Shown: positions 52,012 through 62,224 of the stretch, in pieces
How the letters are laid out: each line of letters starts with the position of its first letter
How positions within the stretch are numbered: the first letter of the stretch is position 1
NCBI GenBank assembly: GCA_933822405.4
Contig: CAKOGP040001969.1
Location: 185,452-249,451 of the forward strand
Source of the DNA: Cylindrotheca closterium
Taxonomy: Eukaryota > Bacillariophyta > Bacillariophyceae > Bacillariales > Bacillariaceae
Direction: 5' to 3'
Length of the DNA: 64,000 bases
Notes under the pieces: model-generated
The model's database searches: none
Told to the model about the DNA's origin: nothing
Seen by the model: the letters and a program-made list of their open reading frames with translations, nothing else
Program-made: the position numbers and the translations under genes

Positions 52012-54428
52012 ATTCCTTTTTTCCTTTTTTTTACACATTTTGCGTTTGACGGCCCAACACCGGTACATATGGATAAGGACAGCTTTGACTTCACTTGTAT
52101 ATATATATGGAGACCAGGAGACCAGTTACTAATACTCTAACCCCTCCTCTTGTTGTTCTCATCGGCAGTCTGCTTGTCAATATTCCTGCAGCGAGTTTTT
52201 CAGTGTGGCTTTTCCTAAAAATACTTTAGGAACCAAAACAACAGATTCAGTTAAGTTTGGAAACACGCACGAGGGTGTAACGCGCGGCACTTATTATTTG
52301 CGGAAATCCGTCGGTTCATCAAACTTCCCGAACAAAATTGAAAATTCGATTGATTCTGCCGGCAATGTATTTACAATACTGATGTAATTTCACGTAGTTG
52401 AAGTTGTTCTTTCAAAATGAAACCCTATGTATTTTTCAATGAGTCATGCTATTGAATAATGTCGATGAAGGGGAGGAAGCATTATTTGCAATATGCGAGG
52501 GAGATCAGAAGGATGACTGGATGGATCTTTGAATTTGACATGACTTTGATGATGACGGCCGATGACAGCATCTCGACAAAACGACGACGAACGACAGGAC
52601 GGCAGCCACGATAGTCAAGAATAGGAAGGAAACCATGATGCTTGATTGATTCACTCAAGAGGATGGGTTTCAAGCACTTTCAAGCACCTCCAAGCTATCA
52701 TATCGGGTACTGAGATCCAGCAATAGCCTGTGTGTGATATTTTCAAGTTACTTTCGGCCGGAATAGACATGCTGGAATTGTCGTATTGGATCAGAACGAT
52801 GAGGCAAAAGAACAGTCTTGTATTTGTTGTCATTCCTGTCAGTAATGGTTTTCAATCAGCACAACCAATGGCATGTCCTCATCGATTGGATTTAAATATC
52901 AGAGTCCAGCAGAGGCAATGAAATCATCTTCGTCTCTATAGTGTTGTCCGCCCCATCTTTTGATTGGATTATCAGAAGACTACTATAGAATCAAGTCAGA
53001 GACAAAGGAATCAGCTCAGAAAGGAATAGTAGAAACAATAAGAGCAGTCAGTTTCTATTCGTGTTTTCTATTATAGGGCTATGCTCCCTGCTTCTGTTTC
53101 TCCATGTTTGATGACTATTGCTTGGGTTCTTTTGCATGACATTCATTCATGATGTCCTAGCTGCGGCCATATCTATCTCCTTGTCTTAGGCTGGCATCGT
53201 CTCTGACGACGATGCAATCAATGAGAAAAGGATTTGAATGAATGTTGTACCACCTACTTGCTGGAATAATGCATTGCAGGAGCCTTTTTCGTGTGGCGAA
53301 TCATGTTTATTGTGGCTGAATGTACCAATCACCGTGATTGACAGGACCTGAATGCTGGCATTGCTCTTCTGTTGGCAATCATGCAGTATGCAATATTTTT
53401 CATCGTTTCACGTCCCATAGAGGTGGAGTGATGACAACCAAAATATCTTTTGATTTGTGCTTCGGAAGTCAAAAAAGATAGATACCACCTTATCACTGCC
53501 ATGAAGGTATGTGTACGGCCGATGGACGTAGTGGAATTCCGCTGTTCCTTTTAGCTTCATAGCTCAAACCGCTGATATCAGTTCACCCGAAGGTGATAAT
53601 AGAATATGAAAACTTCATGCTTCTCGAAGAAAGTGCAACACTGCTAAATTGACAATCGCCAGGACATGCGGCTTAATTATTCGAATGGATGTCTTGCGAT
53701 ATTATTTCTCGTACATGGATTTGGACCTGTGCCGAAGAAAACCGCAGCGAAATGGGCTCGTAATTGTTCTTTTGAAATGAATGAATCGCTGGTATACGTG
53801 CACTGGTACTGGTACTCGTTCTTCATACATCGCTTTCCACCAAGTGAGATACAATGCAATGATACAGTTTATTGCAGTATTATTGCTGCACTCGCTTTTT
53901 TTTCTTCATGAAGGATGAGACATCCGTTAATGTCAACTTAGTATCATCACTGTATTGGCATGTCAATGCTGTCTTTCGTTCCAACTTTTTGGTATTCCTT
54001 TTTCAATTTTCTTTCTCATTGCACTATTCACCATATTGAAGTTGGCCGTTGCTACGACTGTTTACAAATCTGATGTTGTTGTATTTTGTACCGTACCGGT
54101 AGGACATATTTGGCTATCTAAGATAGCCTACTGCCGTCCTCCGTGTGTGTGTTCGTAGTATTTTGTCTTGGTGTGTGTAGCATGCAGGCTCTTACATGAT
54201 GCTGGTGCAATTTTTAGTGAATTTTCAGCCAATGAGAGTTAGTCAAATCACTAAAAATCAACCCATTTTTAGTGGTCTAAGCCAATCACAGCGGGCCATT
54301 CACTAAAAATAGAATATCTCCACTAAGTTAGTACTCATCAAAAACACATCTTAACGCGCCAAAAGACTTCACAACAGGTCCCCAAAAAGCATTGACTTTG
54401 ATGAGGCAACAGCAGCGACACGTATGCT
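52012..54428. other. Gene-free stretch before the second transposase gene
   Basis: About 2.4 kb with no supported ORF. It has a TA run (52098-52108) and scattered at-rich DNA. The last 220 bp (54211-54310) hold four inverted copies of a tttttagtg word and may be part of the following element. Confidence 0.5.
54211..54310. repeat. Fourfold inverted motif tttttagtg / cactaaaaa
   Basis: Forward copies at 54211-54219 and 54265-54274, reverse copies at 54249-54257 and 54301-54310; the first pair gives 10-bp arms (tttttagtga and tcactaaaaa) around 27 bp. Words like gccaatgag and gccaatcac lie between them. Placed about 120-220 bp before the transposase ATG, they may be regulatory or transposase-binding sites. 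Confidence 0.75.
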
Positions 54429-57400
54429 ATGAAACGAAAATCAACGTCATCACAGAGGCCAACCCTCGATGGCAAACATAAGGAAAAGATCTCCCAGGGA
54501 CAGAAACGAGCACATGCTGAGAGATTAGAAGCTTCAAGGCAAACAAATCAAGCAACCTTCATGAACTCATTGTATGCCAATGTTCGACGGCAGCAAGCTG
54601 AAGCTAATGCAGCTGAACATTCTGAGCAGAATCCGGATGGTGAAGGAGAAGATGAAAGGAATGCTAGCATACCAATCATTGACCAGCCTCCTGAGCTAAT
54701 TGAACGACATGAGGGTATGCCTATAGTTCCAAATCTTGATATCCTTGACGATGAAGAGTTTGTGGACGAAGATCTCACTGAGGAAGAACCTGAGCTGACG
54801 ATCATGCACAGATATCTCCAAGCAATCCAAAAACGGCTGCAGTATGAGACTTCCCCCAAGTTTCCAGCATTGGAAAACAAATGGCTCAACGAATTTCTGG
54901 GGGAAAATGACTGGTGGATCCATCGGCATCAGTACCGCTCTATCTGTAGATTACTGCAAATCCAGTACAAAGAGGAAGAAAACGAGGCTGCATACTTTAG
55001 AAAGGTTTATGTTTGGTTGCCTGATGTTAGATGGGGTCCATCTTGCATGCCGACTTGTGCTAAATGTGGCTCCAATACCACTGTCAGGAATAATGGCTTC
55101 CGCGACAACCATTTTGGGCGCAGAGTAGTCGCACTTGATCATGACTACTACTGTATTTCAAGGCGGTATCGGTGTAATAATTGTGAGCAGAAGGCAAGAG
55201 AGGCAAAGATAGCTATTCAACAAAGTGCTGCCGCGAACAATATTGCGATCCAATTCACCGAAGAGACGGACAGTGGACAGCAGTATTCATTCATGGCATG
55301 GAACAGAAAAACACTTGAGCTGTATCCACATGGTATCGGGCAAGAATTCCCCGCATTTTTGACCCATAGGTCTGGAGTGGATCGCCTCCTTCTGGACATG
55401 ATGCGCCCACTTTTTGACAAAGGCTTACGACCTGGGGCATTTGCAGACACCATTCTGGAACTGCATGCAAAGCGGTACCATCAGGAATGTCTAAAACATG
55501 AACTTGAACTAGCAAAGACAGCCAATCGCTATCACAGACCTATGCTTTCAGCATTTGGAGACACATCAAAGTACAACGGATTGGTCCCAACTGGTTCCTA
55601 TCTCATGTATGTGTACAAGTTGTTTCACAGCACCATCAAGGACTTCCTAGACACTGAAGTAAAGAAAAGGGGCGCCAAAATGATTTGTGTTGATGCCAGT
55701 TACAAGGAGCCAAAGCATCTTTGTCAGTATCATGGCCAGAATCTGTTTAAGGGCCTGATCACTGTCACAAACGAAATTGGGGAAATACGATTGCAATTCC
55801 ACGTGGTCACAGATGACCACGAACAATTTCGACCATCGTTGATTGCGTTTTTGGAAACAGTGAAAGCATACGGCCAAAATCCGTTGGAGCTTGTCTTCAC
55901 AGACAATGTCCAGGCCGATAGGCAATTTTACTTGGACACGTTTCCTTCTTTGGCTGAAGCCCAAGCTCGTCTTGATAGAATTGTGACCGGCGGCAACGAA
56001 GAAAGCGGTGATGAACAAGACAACACTTGCACAGTCGACGATGACCAATTTTTTGTAATTTCAGAAAGAGGTGAGATGAACAGATTTGTCACAGCACTTG
56101 ACGAAATCATGCAAGACAAATCCGCAGAGGATCAAGTGGTCGGGCTTGATGCAGAATGGAATGTCAATATAGCCAGCTATGGAATGCCAAAGAAAATTGG
56201 AAAACTTGCACTACTAATTCTGGCCTACAAAGACAGTGACGGGCGTCACAAGGCTGCTCTATTGAGACTGCATAAGTTCCCTTCACTTCCGCATCGCTTG
56301 CTTGCTTTCTTGGTCGGGGGAACAAAGTTTGTCGGGAATTATGTAGGTGGTGACATTAAACGGCTCGGACGTGACTATCACTGTGAGGATGAGATGAAGA
56401 AAGTTTCAGTAGTCAACAACGGATTGGTCCCAACTGGTTCCTATCTCATGTATGTGTACAAGTTGTTTCACAGCACCATCAAGGACTTCCTAGACACTGA
56501 AGTAAAGAAAAGGGGCGCCAAAATGATTTGTGTTGATGCCAGTTACAAGGAGCCAAAGCATCTTTGTCAGTATCATGGCCAGAATCTGTTTAAGGGCCTG
56601 ATCACTGTCACAAACGAAATTGGGGAAATACGATTGCAATTCCACGTGGTCACAGATGACCACGAACAATTTCGACCATCGTTGATTGCGTTTTTGGAAA
56701 CAGTGAAAGCATACGGCCAAAATCCGTTGGAGCTTGTCTTCACAGACAATGTCCAGGCCGATAGGCAATTTTACTTGGACACGTTTCCTTCTTTGGCTGA
56801 AGCCCAAGCTCGTCTTGATAGAATTGTGACCGGCGGCAACGAAGAAAGCGGTGATGAACAAGACAACACTTGCACAGTCGACGATGACCAATTTTTTGTA
56901 ATTTCAGAAAGAGGTGAGATGAACAGATTTGTCACAGCACTTGACGAAATCATGCAAGACAAATCCGCAGAGGATCAAGTGGTCGGGCTTGATGCAGAAT
57001 GGAATGTCAATATAGCCAGCTATGGAATGCCAAAGAAAATTGGAAAACTTGCACTACTAATTCTGGCCTACAAAGACAGTGACGGGCGTCACAAGGCTGC
57101 TCTATTGAGACTGCATAAGTTCCCTTCACTTCCGCATCGCTTGCTTGCTTTCTTGGTCGGGGGAACAAAGTTTGTCGGGAATTATGTAGGTGGTGACATT
57201 AAACGGCTCGGACGTGACTATCACTGTGAGGATGAGATGAAGAAAGTTTCAGTAGTCAACAACGGATTGGTCCCAACTGGTTCCTATCTCATGTATGTGT
57301 ACAAGTTGTTTCACAGCACCATCAAGGACTTCCTAGACACTGAAGTAAAGAAAAGGGGCGCCAAAATGATTTGTGTTGATGCCAGTTACAAGGAGCCAAA

Positions 57401-60400
57401 GCATCTTTGTCAGTATCATGGCCAGAATCTGTTTAAGGGCCTGATCACTGTCACAAACGAAATTGGGGAAATACGATTGCAATTCCACGTGGTCACAGAT
57501 GACCACGAACAATTTCGACCATCGTTGATTGCGTTTTTGGAAACAGTGAAAGCATACGGCCAAAATCCGTTGGAGCTTGTCTTCACAGACAATGTCCAGG
57601 CCGATAGGCAATTTTACTTGGACACGTTTCCTTCTTTGGCTGAAGCCCAAGCTCGTCTTGATAGAATTGTGACCGGCGGCAACGAAGAAAGCGGTGATGA
57701 ACAAGACAACACTTGCACAGTCGACGATGACCAATTTTTTGTAATTTCAGAAAGAGGTGAGATGAACAGATTTGTCACAGCACTTGACGAAATCATGCAA
57801 GACAAATCCGCAGAGGATCAAGTGGTCGGGCTTGATGCAGAATGGAATGTCAATATAGCCAGCTATGGAATGCCAAAGAAAATTGGAAAACTTGCACTAC
57901 TAATTCTGGCCTACAAAGACAGTGACGGGCGTCACAAGGCTGCTCTATTGAGACTGCATAAGTTCCCTTCACTTCCGCATCGCTTGCTTGCTTTCTTGGT
58001 CGGGGGAACAAAGTTTGTCGGGAATTATGTAGGTGGTGACATTAAACGGCTCGGACGTGACTATCACTGTGAGGATGAGATGAAGAAAGTTTCAGTAGTC
58101 AACTTGGGACGTTATGCAAGAGATAGGGATGTTGTACAGAGTGGTACAGTCAGATTGGATGCTCTTGTTCAGATTTGTTTGGGCGAAACCATGCAAAAAC
58201 AAGCCAGTGTTCGTGTCTCAAGTAAATGGGAACAGCCCTCATTATCGCAGGATCAAAAGAAGTACGCAGCACTGGATGGGATCAAGTCACTGGAGGTGTA
58301 CCTTTACCTTCGGCAGAAACCAGACCTATCAGTTCGGCTATCAGTTGAGGAAGCAAGAGCTGGCCTTTGTATTGACGTTGCTCCACTTCGTGGAGGAGCC
58401 CTCAGCATGGTTGCGACTAGGTGCGCAACTGGCACATTGACAGAACAAACTTATGATGAATGGGAAGTGCCAAGTGATATGAGACTTGACACTGGACAGA
58501 TCAATAAACGACGATACCGCGTTGTGAATGTATGTTCTGTGGTCGCACCACATTATATTGTACCATATGTGAAGAAGAAAGAAAGTGGAGGGCCTGTTTG
58601 TCTTGACGACTTTGGGGCTCCACCATTCTTTGTCATTCTACCTTTGACCATGTTGAAGCAGCACATAGAATCAGATACAATTCGCCCTTTCCCAAATATG
58701 AACCCAAATGTGAATAACATGACCGGAGCAACCGGAGGAGCAATTCCACCGGCACCAATAGTGCCGCCAGCACCGCCAGCACCTCCGCGGATTATGCAAA
58801 ACCAATTGTTCGATCAGAACGAGACTTTCACGGAGGAGGATACTGGACAAATAGGAACAATGGACCAATTGGACGGTGATGCTGAAACTGCAGCTGTCAA
58901 TCTATCCAACAAAGATGTGGAAATGCTACACAAGGTGTGCCTCCTTGGAGACAAAGCAGCTTTGGGAAATGACTTGTTGGCGTGTGCACATCTTGACAAC
59001 GCTCCAGACAAAATCACTGACTGTTTTTCGGCTGTTGTTGGTGATGTCTTTCATTTAATGGATCGAATGAAAATTCCCACTCACCATGAGTTCAAAAAGG
59101 CTTTCAAGGTCGCATTACGAGACAGTGTTTTGCAATGGAGCCCTCCTGAGCTGGAAGAGGTGAAGACCGCAGTGAAGGCAAAAGATGGAAAGACTGACGA
59201 TGAAATTGATGCTGACATGTATTTCAATGCAGCCTTCTGGAAGGCATGCGTCCCGAGAAGGGTCCTACCTCCTCGGTTGCTATATTGGAGGGTCCGAGCT
59301 GTATTTGTTTCGTTTGGAGGTATGATTGACTCGACAAGCAAGAAACCGCTTTTCAACAAGACAGCATGGAAGAAAGCCAACAATATTTTGAAAGAAATCT
59401 TGCGCGGGTATTATTCTGATCCTCCAGGATATTCGTTTTATTCTACAAAGTTCAACAAGAGAGGAGAGCCAATGGTCAATGCCTACGGTTTTGATATTCT
59501 TTCTTGCAGACGTGGGACCAATGACGTGGAATCGACTCACAAGTTACTTTTGTCAATATTTGGCACTTGGCATATTGGGCTTCAGATGTCGGATTGTTTG
59601 CTCAGAGAGAGAAGGCATCGTCATAATCAAAGATGTTCAGAGAAACGCCGGTTGGGCCATCCTTGCATAGGGCATTATGACACTTGGCTGATTGACGCTC
59701 TACAGATTCTGGTACAGGTCAATCATGGGATCTTGCTCCATCCAAATTGGATCAATTCAAGCGACTTCAAGAACACGCAAGAAAAGTTTGGGACGATTAC
59801 ACTGCATGATGCTGAGTTGGCGGAAGCACTTGCAAAAGTTCAGATTGACGAAAGTGTGCGGCTGACTCATGATATGCAGTATTTGTGTTCTGTGATGGGA
59901 ACAAAGCTTCCGTTGTTACCTGTTCACACTATTGACGAGCGCAGGCACTTCTCAAATCTTGTTGTACAGCTTCAAAACGGCCAGGATAAATCTTGCAAGA
60001 AGATGGCACTGGAATGGACAAAAGCGGTGAACGGTGTTACCATTTTTCCAAAGCTGCCGGTACATCTTCGAAATTATCGCGACAAGTTTGAGCGGAATGC
60101 AAAAGTACGTCAAGCTTTCAAAGATGCTCAAGAGTCAAGGGAAATTCTATCTACCTTGAACAAGGCTCTTTGCCCAGAAATCGAAGCAGATGAAGGGATT
60201 GATGCAGAAGACACGCCACAGCAGTTGGACAATTATACTAGGCAATGGCCTGCAATATGTGCACCACCACAACTGCTGCTTCCATTGGCTCCATCTGCTG
60301 TCGAGCCGGGAAATATTCATGTGGGTGGCGTTCTCATCAACAAGGCGCCGGATATTGCACCATTAGATCGTATTAAGAAGAGAGGAAGAGGTCAGAGAGG

Positions 60401-60536
60401 GCCGGATAATCCTAGAAAGGGTGCCAGGCCCAAGCGCAGATGCATGTTGTGCAAGGGAAAAGGTGAGACTGATGATGCTGCCCGAAATTGTCCAGGTAGC
60501 AGACATCGAGAAGACTGCAAACACCTACAAAGATAA
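54429..60536 (+). CDS. Transposase-like protein with DDE-type core and DEDDy exonuclease, bearing an in-frame triplication, 2035 aa
   Basis: ATG at 54429. After a charged N-terminus comes a zinc ribbon (Cys210-x2-Cys213, then RYRCNNCEQK). The core gives Asp422 (ICVDASYKEPKHL), Asp492 (VFTDN), the exonuclease start Asp574/Glu576 (GLDAEWN) and Asp642 (GGDIKRL). Residues 383-663 are then repeated exactly at 664-944 and 945-1225. After the third copy the exonuclease is completed by Tyr1279/Asp1283 (YAALDG), and the transposase core by Glu1701 (NDVESTHKLLLSIFG). The end is a basic Cys cluster (RRCMLCKGKG ... NCPGS), with no Ulp1 domain. Without the repeats the protein would be 1473 aa. It is homologous to the 45975-50963 protein in plan, but far diverged in sequence. 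No intron. With three copies of half a catalytic core its activity is doubtful. Confidence 0.78.
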   Translation: MKRKSTSSQRPTLDGKHKEKISQGQKRAHAERLEASRQTNQATFMNSLYANVRRQQAEANAAEHSEQNPDGEGEDERNASIPIIDQPPELIERHEGMPIVPNLDILDDEEFVDEDLTEEEPELTIMHRYLQAIQKRLQYETSPKFPALENKWLNEFLGENDWWIHRHQYRSICRLLQIQYKEEENEAAYFRKVYVWLPDVRWGPSCMPTCAKCGSNTTVRNNGFRDNHFGRRVVALDHDYYCISRRYRCNNCEQKAREAKIAIQQSAAANNIAIQFTEETDSGQQYSFMAWNRKTLELYPHGIGQEFPAFLTHRSGVDRLLLDMMRPLFDKGLRPGAFADTILELHAKRYHQECLKHELELAKTANRYHRPMLSAFGDTSKYNGLVPTGSYLMYVYKLFHSTIKDFLDTEVKKRGAKMICVDASYKEPKHLCQYHGQNLFKGLITVTNEIGEIRLQFHVVTDDHEQFRPSLIAFLETVKAYGQNPLELVFTDNVQADRQFYLDTFPSLAEAQARLDRIVTGGNEESGDEQDNTCTVDDDQFFVISERGEMNRFVTALDEIMQDKSAEDQVVGLDAEWNVNIASYGMPKKIGKLALLILAYKDSDGRHKAALLRLHKFPSLPHRLLAFLVGGTKFVGNYVGGDIKRLGRDYHCEDEMKKVSVVNNGLVPTGSYLMYVYKLFHSTIKDFLDTEVKKRGAKMICVDASYKEPKHLCQYHGQNLFKGLITVTNEIGEIRLQFHVVTDDHEQFRPSLIAFLETVKAYGQNPLELVFTDNVQADRQFYLDTFPSLAEAQARLDRIVTGGNEESGDEQDNTCTVDDDQFFVISERGEMNRFVTALDEIMQDKSAEDQVVGLDAEWNVNIASYGMPKKIGKLALLILAYKDSDGRHKAALLRLHKFPSLPHRLLAFLVGGTKFVGNYVGGDIKRLGRDYHCEDEMKKVSVVNNGLVPTGSYLMYVYKLFHSTIKDFLDTEVKKRGAKMICVDASYKEPKHLCQYHGQNLFKGLITVTNEIGEIRLQFHVVTDDHEQFRPSLIAFLETVKAYGQNPLELVFTDNVQADRQFYLDTFPSLAEAQARLDRIVTGGNEESGDEQDNTCTVDDDQFFVISERGEMNRFVTALDEIMQDKSAEDQVVGLDAEWNVNIASYGMPKKIGKLALLILAYKDSDGRHKAALLRLHKFPSLPHRLLAFLVGGTKFVGNYVGGDIKRLGRDYHCEDEMKKVSVVNLGRYARDRDVVQSGTVRLDALVQICLGETMQKQASVRVSSKWEQPSLSQDQKKYAALDGIKSLEVYLYLRQKPDLSVRLSVEEARAGLCIDVAPLRGGALSMVATRCATGTLTEQTYDEWEVPSDMRLDTGQINKRRYRVVNVCSVVAPHYIVPYVKKKESGGPVCLDDFGAPPFFVILPLTMLKQHIESDTIRPFPNMNPNVNNMTGATGGAIPPAPIVPPAPPAPPRIMQNQLFDQNETFTEEDTGQIGTMDQLDGDAETAAVNLSNKDVEMLHKVCLLGDKAALGNDLLACAHLDNAPDKITDCFSAVVGDVFHLMDRMKIPTHHEFKKAFKVALRDSVLQWSPPELEEVKTAVKAKDGKTDDEIDADMYFNAAFWKACVPRRVLPPRLLYWRVRAVFVSFGGMIDSTSKKPLFNKTAWKKANNILKEILRGYYSDPPGYSFYSTKFNKRGEPMVNAYGFDILSCRRGTNDVESTHKLLLSIFGTWHIGLQMSDCLLRERRHRHNQRCSEKRRLGHPCIGHYDTWLIDALQILVQVNHGILLHPNWINSSDFKNTQEKFGTITLHDAELAEALAKVQIDESVRLTHDMQYLCSVMGTKLPLLPVHTIDERRHFSNLVVQLQNGQDKSCKKMALEWTKAVNGVTIFPKLPVHLRNYRDKFERNAKVRQAFKDAQESREILSTLNKALCPEIEADEGIDAEDTPQQLDNYTRQWPAICAPPQLLLPLAPSAVEPGNIHVGGVLINKAPDIAPLDRIKKRGRGQRGPDNPRKGARPKRRCMLCKGKGETDDAARNCPGSRHREDCKHLQR
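55575..58103 (+). repeat. Perfect tandem triplication of 843 bp
   Basis: Units 55575-56417, 56418-57260 and 57261-58103. I found no base difference between them where compared, and antisense shadow ORFs recur exactly every 843 bp. The unit length is divisible by three, so the frame is kept. Junctions read gtcaac|aacgg, with about 2 bp of shared sequence, pointing to end joining rather than long-homology recombination for the first event. Confidence 0.95.
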
Positions 60537-61285
60537 AAAGAGTAGCCTGTATTGACTTACCATTTATTCTGCTTAGCCTATCAGTTGCGCTTGTTTTAGT
60601 GGTGTTGTTTCAGTTGTGTTGATGGGCGACTGCTCCAACCCAATTTTATTGAAAAAAGTCCACGTCTTTTTTTTAAAGAGTCCCTTTTCTCTAAGCATAA
60701 AAAATATCATAATAAAACTGTCGCCACGAACCACCGTTTTCAACTTTTACCGTGGAGTTGGTGTGGAATACATGCTGTCATTCAATTTTGTGTAAATGTA
60801 AATTTTACCTGGCTTTTTCATTATATTCAATTTTCTGGTGCGAAACGCGTAGTGTTCCAAAAATAAGTATATGGTGCAATTCAGTTTTCCAACAGGAAAA
60901 CCAAAAAAGAGAAAATCCAAAACGAGCCGGTTGATTCTACCAGTGAAAGACTGCAATGTTTCACAAAGCTGACGGAATTGTATAAACACTTACATACCGG
61001 CGATGATCATTCTCTTTCGAAAGGTTACAGCCATTAGTGGCGAACTCCTTTGCAATTTGAAACTGACAGATATCGATTTCCATATTTGTAGAGAATCGAT
61101 ACCAGGAAATTTATCCTGGCCGGGCCAGAATGACACAATGTGGCGTCTTACGACGCCATGAGAAGCATGCATTGTGTTGCAGGCTGGAGATGATAATCTC
61201 GACATTGCGGATCGTCTCTTTTTTTCCCTTTTCCTTTTCCTTCTTTTCCTTCTCTTTCCCCTTCTTTTTTCCCCGGGGGATCTAG
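60537..61285. other. Gene-free stretch downstream of the second transposase gene
   Basis: AT-rich flank with a ttttagtgg word at 60594 that mirrors the upstream motif, and a tttcctttt pyrimidine tract (61216-61272). No ORF with support. The right end of the element was not located. Confidence 0.45.
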
Positions 61286-61293
61286 TATAAATA
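61286..61293 (+). promoter_or_regulatory. TATA box-like element
   Basis: tataaata at 61286-61293, with a second tataaaag at 61309-61316, about 170-200 bp before the ATG of the Ser-rich ORF. A long pyrimidine tract precedes it. It is the best core-promoter match in this part of the window; use not proven. Confidence 0.5.
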
Positions 61294-61486
61294 GCTGCAC
61301 CAGCATAGTATAAAAGCCTGCATGCATGCACCTCAAAAAAAGGGCAGTCGTATTGGTCGTACATCAATTACTTTCGTACTATAATTTTATTTTGGCATAG
61401 TAAGTACCGGTACAGTTATGTTGAATTGCATGGCATCATAACCAACGACGAATTCTGATAGCTGAGCGTCCTACCTGCCGCTCATC

Positions 61487-61762
61487 ATGTCACCCGATCC
61501 CTCAAGCTCAGACTCATCAATGTCATGGGATTCATCAAGCTCCTCAAGTCCCTCCTCAAGCTCGAAATCATCCATGTCATCGGAGTCTTCAAAAAGCTCC
61601 TCAAGCTCCTCAGATGATTTCTCAAGCTCTTCAAGTGACGAAATGGATATCTCTGCCTGCTCCCAGGATTATTTACTCAATATTCCTGACGAATTGCTGT
61701 TCGAAGCCTACCTGAGGAGGGCAAGCAAGATCAACTACACAGTCTTCGAATTCGGCTACTAG
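61487..61762 (+). CDS. Small Ser-rich protein, 91 aa
   Basis: ATG at 61487 follows TATA-like sequences by about 190 bp. Residues 1-55 are nearly all Ser/Asp/Met, coded by ctcaagctcctc-type repeats. The last 35 residues are ordinary (SQDYLLNIPDELLFEAYLRR, ending FEFGY) and could be a short helical motif. The 3' 90 bp overlap, on the other strand, the C-terminal codons of the zinc-finger ORF at 61673-62224, so at most one of the two coding assignments is likely to be right there. No homolog is recognised. The Ser array may be just a low-complexity repeat that stays open. Confidence 0.4.
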   Translation: MSPDPSSSDSSMSWDSSSSSSPSSSSKSSMSSESSKSSSSSSDDFSSSSSDEMDISACSQDYLLNIPDELLFEAYLRRASKINYTVFEFGY

Positions 61763-62224
61763 TAAATTCTCTTCTTGAATTTTAGCTCCCTCAGTACTTC
61801 TTGGTTTTGTAGTTGGTGTTGATGTTGGTGTTGCTACTTGTCGAACTCCCACATCGTGTATTACCAGAACGTCGCTTCCGCCGCATTCCTTGGAACAGTA
61901 CCAGTGACCGTCTTCCTTGCTAATTGACATCAACATATTTTCCTGTACACACAAATTGTGGACTCCGCATTTACATTGAATGCAACCATGATTCGGATGG
62001 AGAGAATCATGTTTGCACTTTCGGATGCTGCAAAAGCCATTCGAATGTGATACTGCAACTTTGGACCAAACTCTTCTACCGACTAATTTGGCGGCAGTAT
62101 TTTGGCCACTGGGTGGCAATCCTTTGGCTCTACTTTTTTGTTTGTTCAAACCAACGTTGTGATGAAGGTTATCATCTTCCTCGCTATCAGAGTCTAGTGC
62201 AAAAATTGACACGGCATTAGTCAT
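61673..62224 (-). CDS. Putative Cys-rich zinc-finger protein, 183 aa
   Basis: ATG at 62224 (MTNAVSIFALDSDSEEDDN). Residues about 72-115 contain CSIRKCKHDSLHPNHGCIQC, then KCGVHNLCVQ and WYCSKECGG. The spacing (C-x4-C ... C-x2-C-x-C-x2-H-x2-C ... C-x3-C) is enough for one or two zinc ions, resembling PHD/RING-like or transposon-linked zinc fingers, but no named family is certain. The N-terminal acidic and basic stretches look nuclear. The C-terminus overlaps the Ser-rich ORF on the other strand. It lies between two mobile elements and could itself be a transposon gene piece. Function unknown. Confidence 0.5.
   Translation of the reverse strand: MTNAVSIFALDSDSEEDDNLHHNVGLNKQKSRAKGLPPSGQNTAAKLVGRRVWSKVAVSHSNGFCSIRKCKHDSLHPNHGCIQCKCGVHNLCVQENMLMSISKEDGHWYCSKECGGSDVLVIHDVGVRQVATPTSTPTTKPRSTEGAKIQEENLLVAEFEDCVVDLACPPQVGFEQQFVRNIE

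Noticed and set aside
52730..52921. 63-codon plus-strand ORF
   Set aside because: Starts with GTG, has no homology signature, and lies in otherwise gene-free DNA.
55647..57734. Three identical 133-codon minus-strand ORFs at 843-bp spacing
   Set aside because: They recur only because of the triplication on the plus strand, and are opposite the transposase frame.
61472..61479. tacctgcc as a right terminal repeat of the second transposase element
   Set aside because: No matching ggcaggta was found to the left of 54429, so it does not pair as in the first element.
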